A stretch of 64,000 bases of DNA, from NCBI GenBank assembly GCA_050942875.1, contig JBMNOD010000003.1, positions 1 through 64,000 of the forward strand. Direction: 5' to 3'. The stretch's first letter is position 1, and every line of letters starts with the position of its first letter. The stretch comes from JAAZAI01 sp050942875. Its GTDB lineage: Bacteria > Verrucomicrobiota > Kiritimatiellia > RFP12 > UBA3636. The translations under genes and the position numbers were made by a program. Shown here one piece after another: positions 7,971-14,175 of the stretch. Under the pieces are notes generated by a model, which was not told where the DNA came from, did not search any database, and saw nothing but the letters and a program-made list of their open reading frames with translations.

Positions 7971-9653
7971 ATGAGTATCGGCCCCAACCTCATATCCGTT
8001 CTCGAATCCGTCCTGCCGCGCATCCTCACGCAGGCCTGCCGCGACATCGACAACCCCGCCTACGGCTGCTTCGACCGCAATTGGTGGCATTACCGGATTC
8101 GCGATTTCGCCTCCGTCATCCTGCAGCAAGGCGGCTACGCCGTTCACACGGCCTCAAAGGTCTGCAACCCCGATCTCCTGCCGCCCGCTTTCGCCGACTC
8201 GCTGGCCGCGGGTTCGTGCCGCTTCTGGAACGCCCGCGCCGTCCGCCACGGCGCATTCGAGGAATACTACCCCTGGGAGCAGGGCTACCCGCCGCTCGCC
8301 TTCAGTACCCTCGCCGTCGCCAAGCTCGTCGCCGAGGGCGTCGTCCCCAAAGGCGACGTCCACGCCGGCCTGGTCATCGCCGCCAAACAACTTTCCACCC
8401 GCTTCGAGCCCAAGGCCGCCAACCAGCAGATCGCCGGGCTCGCCGCGCTGGCCTGGATCAAGAAAGTCGCCCCGGAGCTCGTTTCCGACGACGCGCTCGC
8501 CTCCCAAAAGGAAAAATCCCTCGCCCTCCAGACCTCCGAAGGTTGGTTCTGGGAGTACGACGGCCCCGACATCGGCTATCTCTCCGTCACGCTCGACTGC
8601 CTCTGGGATCTCATCGACGCCACCGGCGACCCCGACTACCGGCACTCGGCCGATCGCGCGCTGGCGTTCATGCACCATGTCGCCGCGATCCCCCGCCGTG
8701 GCCTCGGCATGCTCAACGCCCGCAACACCGACTACGTCGTCCCCTACGGAATCGCCCGCCACTTCGCCGACGGCTCCCCCGACCAGCAAGCGCAAGCCGC
8801 CGATCTTCTCGAAATCTTCTACGCCGACGCCCACGCCCCTTCACACTTCTTCAAAGCCATCGACGACCGCTATTGGTGCCACTACATCGGCCACTCCGTC
8901 GCCCGGGCCATCGCCGTCCTCGACCACGCGAACAACAAGCCCCGCGCCAACCCGCTTCCAGAGCTGCCCGCGCCCCTCTTCCTCGACGAGTGCGGCTACG
9001 TCTTCCGGAAGCTCCCGAATGGCGCCCTCTCCATCGCCCTGCGAAAAGGCGGCGTTTTCACCCTCCACGATGGCGATGCCGCCTTGGCGGACTTCGGCTG
9101 GATCGTGGCCTCGGGACGCCGCCAGCATGTTTCCCACTGGTGGAGCCTCGACTGGACCATCCATCACACAAACGACCGCGACGACGTCTCCGGCACCCTG
9201 GCTCCACACAAGGAAGTCGAGTCCACGCCCTGGATGCACTTCGGACTCCGCTGCATAAGCCTTGTCTTCGGAAAGTCGATCATCGGACTTCTGAAAAAAG
9301 TCATGGTTTTCAAGAAATCGAAAAGCCCCTACACCTTCCGACGCGTCATCACCGTCGAGAACGCCGCCGTCGTCGTCCACGACGAAATCGCCGGGCTCCG
9401 GCCGGGCGACACCGTCGCCCCGGCCACGCGTTCCTCGAAACGCCATGTCGCCAGCGCCGACAGCTACCATGCGGAAGACGCCCTTCTGGCCCGGGCCGTC
9501 ACGCCCACCCGCGAAACCCGCCGCGAAGCGGATCGCTTCACCGCAACCACCCGCATCCCCATCGCCCAGCCCCGCGCCACCACTCCCGTGGGTGGGCACC
9601 CCGTGCCCACCCAATCCCCCTCCACCGCCAGCCCCGCGCCCTCCCAGCCCTAG
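7971..9653 (+). CDS. Heparinase II/III-like (alpha/alpha toroid) protein
   Basis: A 560-residue protein with no signal peptide. The first ~330 residues are helical with Trp/His/Tyr-rich motifs (NWWHYRIRDFASVI, WFWEYDGPDIGYLSVTLD, DDRYWCHYIGHSVARAIAVLD), in the style of alpha/alpha-toroid polysaccharide lyases. Residues ~330-500 look like the beta-sandwich half (YVFRKLPNGALSIALRKGG, HVSHWWSLDWTIHH). This pattern resembles heparinase II/III-like proteins found in exopolysaccharide clusters; the assignment is by pattern only and activity is unproven. The last ~20 residues (TTPVGGHPVPTQSP and following) are encoded by a REP-like palindrome and are probably an accidental tail. The stop is 2 bases before the GtrA start. 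Confidence 0.6.
   Translation: MSIGPNLISVLESVLPRILTQACRDIDNPAYGCFDRNWWHYRIRDFASVILQQGGYAVHTASKVCNPDLLPPAFADSLAAGSCRFWNARAVRHGAFEEYYPWEQGYPPLAFSTLAVAKLVAEGVVPKGDVHAGLVIAAKQLSTRFEPKAANQQIAGLAALAWIKKVAPELVSDDALASQKEKSLALQTSEGWFWEYDGPDIGYLSVTLDCLWDLIDATGDPDYRHSADRALAFMHHVAAIPRRGLGMLNARNTDYVVPYGIARHFADGSPDQQAQAADLLEIFYADAHAPSHFFKAIDDRYWCHYIGHSVARAIAVLDHANNKPRANPLPELPAPLFLDECGYVFRKLPNGALSIALRKGGVFTLHDGDAALADFGWIVASGRRQHVSHWWSLDWTIHHTNDRDDVSGTLAPHKEVESTPWMHFGLRCISLVFGKSIIGLLKKVMVFKKSKSPYTFRRVITVENAAVVVHDEIAGLRPGDTVAPATRSSKRHVASADSYHAEDALLARAVTPTRETRREADRFTATTRIPIAQPRATTPVGGHPVPTQSPSTASPAPSQP
9585..9614 (+). repeat. REP-like palindrome (family R) copy 3, forms a C-terminal tail
   Basis: A canonical copy with an 11-bp perfect stem around ccc. 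It is read in frame as the C-terminal tail of the heparinase-like protein, about 40 bases before the stop. Confidence 0.85.
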
Positions 9654-9655
9654 CC

Positions 9656-10111
9656 ATGCCCTCCCAGCCTCGCGCCACCCAAACCAAGCTCCTTCGCCTC
9701 CTCCGGGAAGCCTTCCTCTTCCTCGTGGTCGGCGTCCCGGCGTTTATCGTCGCCATCCCGCTCAACTGGGCGCTCGTCGAACACCTGCATGTCTGGAAGC
9801 CCCTGTCCTACGCCTTCGTGCTGGTCATCCAAGTGTCGATCAACTTCTTCCTCTGCCGCCGGTTCGTCTTCACGCCCAGCGCCACCAAGAGCATCGGTCG
9901 GCAATACGCCGAATTCATGGGATCCGTTTCCATTTTCCGCGGCGGCGATTTTCTGCTATACTCCATTCTCACCAGTTGGATCGACGCCCGACACCCCGCC
10001 TTCACCGAAGCCTATCCTCAGTACTACATCACCATCCAAATCCTGAACGTGATCGTTTTTTCACTGGCCAAATTCATCTTTTGCAAAAAAGCGATTGAAG
10101 GGACGAAATGA
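9656..10111 (+). CDS. GtrA-family membrane protein
   Basis: A 151-residue protein with four predicted membrane helices in the GtrA pattern: FLFLVVGVPAFIVAIPLNWALV; LSYAFVLVIQVSINFFLCRRFVF with the conserved basic/aromatic RRFVF; a central segment near FRGGDFLLYSIL; and ILNVIVFSLAKFIFCKK. GtrA proteins are thought to help move polyprenyl-linked sugars across the inner membrane. The gene overlaps the following GT2 by 4 bases (ATGA), and GtrA plus a polyprenyl-phosphate GT2 is a standard functional pair. The start ATG at 9656 is 2 bases after the previous stop. Confidence 0.85.
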   Translation: MPSQPRATQTKLLRLLREAFLFLVVGVPAFIVAIPLNWALVEHLHVWKPLSYAFVLVIQVSINFFLCRRFVFTPSATKSIGRQYAEFMGSVSIFRGGDFLLYSILTSWIDARHPAFTEAYPQYYITIQILNVIVFSLAKFIFCKKAIEGTK

Positions 10112-11067
10112 AGCTCATCATCCAAATCCCCTGCCTGAACGAAGCCAAGACGCTTCCCGAAACCATTGCCGACCTGCCCAGGCAGATCGACGGCATCGAC
10201 ACCATCGAATACATGGTCGTCGACGACGGCTCCACCGACGACACGGCGGAAGTCGCCAGACAGCTTGGCGTGCACCATGTCGTCAGCCTGGGCAGCAACC
10301 GCGGCCTCGCCCGGGCGTTCTCCGCCGGCGTCGACTACGCCCTGGCCCACGGCGCCGACATCCTCGTCAACACTGATGCCGACAACCAGTATTGCGGCGA
10401 GGACATCGCGAAGCTCGTCGTTCCCGTACTTGAGAACAAGGCGGACATCGTCGTGGGCTGCCGCCCCATCGTCGATCATCCGGAGTTCAGCCCCGTCAAG
10501 AAGCTGCTGCAGCTCTGCGGCAGCGCGGCGTTGCGCTGGATCTCGAAAACCACGGTTCGCGACGCCCCGTCCGGCTTCCGCGCCTTCTCGCGCATGGCCT
10601 GCCAGCGCATCTTCATTCACTCGCGCTTCTCCTACTGCATGGAAACGCTCGTGCAGGCCGGCACCACGGGGCTTCGCGTCGTCTCCGTCGACATCCGCGT
10701 CAACCCGCAGACCCGCCCCTCCCGACTCTTCAAAAGCATCCCCCAGTACTTGAAGAAGACCGGCGGCACCATGCTGGCCATGTTCCTGCTCTATCGTCCC
10801 GTCTGCTTCTTCACCCTGCTCGCCGCGCCGTTCCTTCTGCTCGCCACCTTCCTGGGGCTCCGGTTCATCTGGCTGATCTACATTGTCGACACCCCGGGCC
10901 GCACCTACATCCCCTCGCTCATCCTGCTGGCCATCTCCGCCTTCATCGGCTTCCTCTTCCTCGTCATGGCCATCATCGGCGCCCTCCTCAAAGCCAACCG
11001 CCGCCTCGCCGAAGAGCAGATCTATCTTCTGAGACGACAGTTGGACATACGCGACGCCTCGCGCTAA
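10108..11067 (+). CDS. GT2 glycosyltransferase, polyprenyl-phosphate sugar transferase type
   Basis: A 319-residue family 2 glycosyltransferase with a GT-A fold. The N-terminus IIQIPCLNEAKTLPETIADL is typical of dolichol-phosphate mannosyltransferase/GtrB-like enzymes, followed by VVDDGSTDDT and the metal-binding DTDAD-like motif NTDADNQY. Two C-terminal membrane helices (PVCFFTLLAAPFLLLATFLG; LILLAISAFIGFLFLVMAII) anchor it to the inner membrane. The likely job is to load a sugar onto polyprenyl phosphate, flipped by the overlapping GtrA. Translationally coupled to gtrA through ATGA. Confidence 0.87.
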   Translation: MKLIIQIPCLNEAKTLPETIADLPRQIDGIDTIEYMVVDDGSTDDTAEVARQLGVHHVVSLGSNRGLARAFSAGVDYALAHGADILVNTDADNQYCGEDIAKLVVPVLENKADIVVGCRPIVDHPEFSPVKKLLQLCGSAALRWISKTTVRDAPSGFRAFSRMACQRIFIHSRFSYCMETLVQAGTTGLRVVSVDIRVNPQTRPSRLFKSIPQYLKKTGGTMLAMFLLYRPVCFFTLLAAPFLLLATFLGLRFIWLIYIVDTPGRTYIPSLILLAISAFIGFLFLVMAIIGALLKANRRLAEEQIYLLRRQLDIRDASR

Positions 11068-11092
11068 CATTCACGCCCATCAACGCTGTGCA

Positions 11093-13039
11093 ATGACCAC
11101 CTTCAAGAAAAACGAAACCCGCAATTCCAGCACCACCTTCTGGAGCTCGCTCTGGATTGAATACGCCGTCGTCAGCGTGGTTCTGATTTCCGCATTCAGC
11201 GTCTTCTCGTTGATGCGGATGGGCGCATGGCTTTCATTTGCGGCCGATCTGATTTGGGCGGCCTATCGGATCGCCTCCTGCCGCCCTCCGTTCATCACCA
11301 GGCAACAAGTCAAGGAGCGCCCCCTTCTGTTCTTATTGGCTGCAATCTGCCTAATCTCGCTGCTCGTCGGCCCCCATTGCTTCCTCGATTCCTACAGCTA
11401 TCGCATCCCCCAGATGCTCTTCTGGCTCCAGGAAGGCCGCCCCTGGCCGGTTCCACACGTCGACATCCGCATCAACCAGATGCCGTATGTCTGGTCTTTC
11501 CTCGGCGCCACGTTCTTCCTCCCCTTTGGAGAACGCGGCATCGCCATCCCCAATTTCATCAGCTTCCTGCTGCTTGCAGGCGTCCTGAACCGCTTCGCGG
11601 AGAAAGCGGCTCCAAACTCGCCCAAAGTCAAATGGCTTGTGCTCATCTTCATGAGCGCCCCGGTCTTCGTCATGGGAGCCGCCACCAACGACAACGTCGT
11701 CACCTGCGTGACCTTCCTGATGATCTCCCTTCAATTTGCCTTGCTGGAAAAACCATCGACACGCTCCATTGGCTACAGCGCGCTCGCCTTCGCGCTCTGC
11801 TGCGGGGTCAAACCGCAATACGCCACTCTCGCCCCGCTCTGGGCGCTGTGGTTTTTCTTCGGCAAACCATCGCCTGTCAAGCAATTCAAATGGCTCAGCC
11901 TGGTCGTCCTCGTCCCCCTCGCCATCCTGTGCTCGCCGCTCCCCACGCTTGGCGTCAACCATTTCAAGCACGGCAGCATGTTGCATCCACGCGTCTCTTC
12001 CTCGCTTCCTGTACAAGACACCGCCAAAGCTACCCAAACAGAAGAAAGCCGCAAACCGCAAAACGCCAATGAAACCCCAATGATTCCTTCCCTAGTCTCG
12101 CTTGCCAACCAGATGTTTGCGTTGCCGGTCAATCCTCTCGCGGACAAGACTACCCAAACAATGCGCACTTTGGCTGAAAAACACCATGCCTTGGAGCATC
12201 TTGACTTCCACCGTCAACGCGTCATTCCCGTGATGATCCCCGAGGTCGCCTCCTTCGGCTTTTTTACGACGCTCGCCTTTTTAATCGGCCTCGTCCTTGC
12301 CCGAAAGGGCACGCCCGCTAGCAAGGTGGCGGCGTGGACCGCCGCCGGCGCCTTGCTCCTGGCCATCTTCATCACCAACCCGGGAACGCTCGGACGCTCC
12401 TTCATCGGATTCTTTCTCGTCATGACGCCTCTGGCGCTTCAGGGGCTGGCCAGAACCCGGCTGCGCACACTTCAAATCCTGGGCGCGCTTTGCTTTCTCT
12501 CGGGCTTCGGAATTCTCATCCTCAACCCAGCTCGGCCGCTTTGGCCTTGCGAAACGATCGCCGAATACATCCCGCACCCGGGGATTCGCGCCAAGCTGCT
12601 CGACTACGCCCACTATTCGAAACGCCAATACGGCGCGAAAGCCCTGATGGAAGCCATTCCCGCCACCCACCCCGGCCCCATCGGTGCCATCCTGTACGAC
12701 GGCAATCCGATGGTAGAATTATGGAAGCCATTCTCCCTGAAAAGAAAGATGCTGCCCTACCCAACTACCGTATCTCAAGAAACACTGCGTCGCGACAACA
12801 TCGAGTTTCTCATCGTCCGCCACCCCGCGCTGCAAACCGATCAAGCATCTCTCAACCCCGCCTTCCTCGAAGCGCTCCAGCCCGCGACCATCCACACCAA
12901 CTTCTACACCTCCTACATGCAAAAAGGCGACGAGCCCTGGTTCCTGCTGAAGCTGTCCCACAGGCAGATGCCCCATGCCACCCAGCCCCGCGCCACCTCT
13001 CCCGTGGGTGGGCTCCCCGTGCCCACCCAATCCCCCTAG
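11093..13039 (+). CDS. Polytopic membrane protein, possible GT-C glycosyltransferase
   Basis: A 648-residue protein with roughly ten hydrophobic helices in the first ~490 residues. An early loop holds the acidic and aromatic residues DSYSYRIPQMLFWLQEGRPW, which recalls GT-C (GT39/ArnT-like) enzymes where an acidic residue in the first periplasmic loop is catalytic. The C-terminal ~150 residues are soluble. The combination of GT2, GtrA and this protein suggests transfer of a polyprenyl-linked sugar to a surface acceptor, but the family is not certain, and O-antigen polymerase is an alternative. The C-terminus (TSPVGGLPVPTQSP) comes from a REP-like repeat. Confidence 0.6.
   Translation: MTTFKKNETRNSSTTFWSSLWIEYAVVSVVLISAFSVFSLMRMGAWLSFAADLIWAAYRIASCRPPFITRQQVKERPLLFLLAAICLISLLVGPHCFLDSYSYRIPQMLFWLQEGRPWPVPHVDIRINQMPYVWSFLGATFFLPFGERGIAIPNFISFLLLAGVLNRFAEKAAPNSPKVKWLVLIFMSAPVFVMGAATNDNVVTCVTFLMISLQFALLEKPSTRSIGYSALAFALCCGVKPQYATLAPLWALWFFFGKPSPVKQFKWLSLVVLVPLAILCSPLPTLGVNHFKHGSMLHPRVSSSLPVQDTAKATQTEESRKPQNANETPMIPSLVSLANQMFALPVNPLADKTTQTMRTLAEKHHALEHLDFHRQRVIPVMIPEVASFGFFTTLAFLIGLVLARKGTPASKVAAWTAAGALLLAIFITNPGTLGRSFIGFFLVMTPLALQGLARTRLRTLQILGALCFLSGFGILILNPARPLWPCETIAEYIPHPGIRAKLLDYAHYSKRQYGAKALMEAIPATHPGPIGAILYDGNPMVELWKPFSLKRKMLPYPTTVSQETLRRDNIEFLIVRHPALQTDQASLNPAFLEALQPATIHTNFYTSYMQKGDEPWFLLKLSHRQMPHATQPRATSPVGGLPVPTQSP
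13001..13030 (+). repeat. REP-like palindrome (family R) copy 4, forms a C-terminal tail
   Basis: A copy with arms gtgggtgggctc and gtgcccacccaa. It is translated as the end of the preceding membrane protein, 9 bases before its stop. Confidence 0.85.
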
Positions 13040-13056
13040 CCCCTCGCCCCTGCTTC

Positions 13057-14163
13057 ATGCGCAAGAAAAGAGCCAATTGGAACTACGCCGCCCCCGGCGT
13101 TTACTCGCTGACGCTGCACATCTGCGAGCCGCACCTTCTTGCGCACCTCACCGCAACCACCTACGACCTCACCCCCCTCGGGCGGCTTGTCGAGGAACGC
13201 ATTCGCTTGATCCCCAAGTACACCCCGGAAATGGCTGTCAGCACACAGGCCATCATGCCCGATCATGTGCATTTGCTCGTTCACGTGCTTCGCCCCCTCC
13301 CCGCCGGTGCCACCCTTCAAACCGCCATCCGCGGCTTCAAGCTCGGCGTCAACAAAGCCTTCCGCCTCTCCCGTGGGTGGGCACCGAGTGCCGGCGAGGA
13401 GGCGCCACGCGCCTCCAACTCCCGTGGGTGGGCTCCGAGTGCCCACCCAATCTTCAAGCCCGGCTTCTACGATACCATCATCTACAATAAAAGCCACCTC
13501 GCCCGGGCCAAAGCCTACATCGAAGCCAACGTTGCGACCCGCCAGCGCATGCTGGCGGATCCCGAGCTTTTCAAAAAGCTGGCCCGCATCCCCTCCGGCA
13601 AGCCCCTGGGGCAGATCGTTTTCCGAGGCATCGGCAATCGCTTCCTCCTGAAAAGCCCCGAAATCGAGCCCGTCCAATTCTCCCGCAAGGCAACCGAAGC
13701 CGATTGGGCGGCTTCATTGCCAGCCCTCGACGACGGCATCCGCCGTCGCGTGGTCTTTGCCTCGCCCTTCCTCTCGCCACTGGAAAAACGAGCCAAAGGC
13801 TACATTCTCGAGCACAACGGGCGCTGCATCCATTTCCTGGTCGATGACATGACCGATCGCTACAAACCCGGCGGCGATTACTTCGCCGCCTGTGCAGACG
13901 GCCGCCTCCTCGAAATCGGCCTGGAGAAAAACACCTCCATCCCCAGCGCCATCCTGCTCCGCCTCACCGACAACCGCATCTACCTCCGCAATTGGGGCGG
14001 CACACGGAGCCGCCCCACAAAAGCCGAGACCGGCGCCCTCCCCAGCCACATCCTCTGGCTCGACCTCTCGCTTCGCACCCGCTGTCTCTTCATGAACGCC
14101 GCCGCCCGCCACCTCGCCACCACTCCCGTGGGAGGGCACCCCGTGCCCGCCCAAGCCCCTTAA
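13057..14163 (+). CDS. RAYT-type (REP-associated, Y1/IS200-like) transposase
   Basis: A 368-residue member of the Y1 HUH transposase superfamily, most like RAYTs. It has the HUH motif in MPDHVHLLVHV (residues ~68-78) and the presumed catalytic tyrosine in the block KPGFYDTIIYNK. RAYTs are single-copy housekeeping-like transposases tied to REP palindromes. Between the HUH and tyrosine blocks, about 27 residues (13370-13450) are encoded by two REP-like palindromes, so the gene carries its own presumed substrate in frame. A further ~200 residues follow the tyrosine domain and end in another REP-derived tail. No inverted or target repeats mark a mobile unit. Both catalytic motifs are intact; whether the insertion leaves an active enzyme is unknown. 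Confidence 0.8.
   Translation: MRKKRANWNYAAPGVYSLTLHICEPHLLAHLTATTYDLTPLGRLVEERIRLIPKYTPEMAVSTQAIMPDHVHLLVHVLRPLPAGATLQTAIRGFKLGVNKAFRLSRGWAPSAGEEAPRASNSRGWAPSAHPIFKPGFYDTIIYNKSHLARAKAYIEANVATRQRMLADPELFKKLARIPSGKPLGQIVFRGIGNRFLLKSPEIEPVQFSRKATEADWAASLPALDDGIRRRVVFASPFLSPLEKRAKGYILEHNGRCIHFLVDDMTDRYKPGGDYFAACADGRLLEIGLEKNTSIPSAILLRLTDNRIYLRNWGGTRSRPTKAETGALPSHILWLDLSLRTRCLFMNAAARHLATTPVGGHPVPAQAP
13370..13450 (+). repeat. Two REP-like palindromes (copies 5 and 6) inside the RAYT gene
   Basis: Copy 5 (13370-~13394) is a degenerate half with gtgggtgggcaccgagtgcc. Copy 6 (13421-13450) has arms gtgggtgggctc and gtgcccacccaa. Together they insert about 27 codons in frame, just before the conserved tyrosine block of the transposase. 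Confidence 0.85.
14125..14154 (+). repeat. REP-like palindrome (family R) copy 7, C-terminal tail of the RAYT
   Basis: A variant copy with arms gtgggagggcac and gtgcccgcccaa. It encodes the last residues of the RAYT before the stop at 14163. No family R copy was found beyond this point in the window. Confidence 0.85.
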
Positions 14164-14175
14164 TACCAATACCAC

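Noticed and set aside
13057..14163. A complete IS200/IS605 insertion sequence around the Y1-type transposase.
   Set aside because: No tnpB gene and no defined left and right ends; the palindromes are scattered from 1.4 to 14.2 kb in the RAYT/REP manner.
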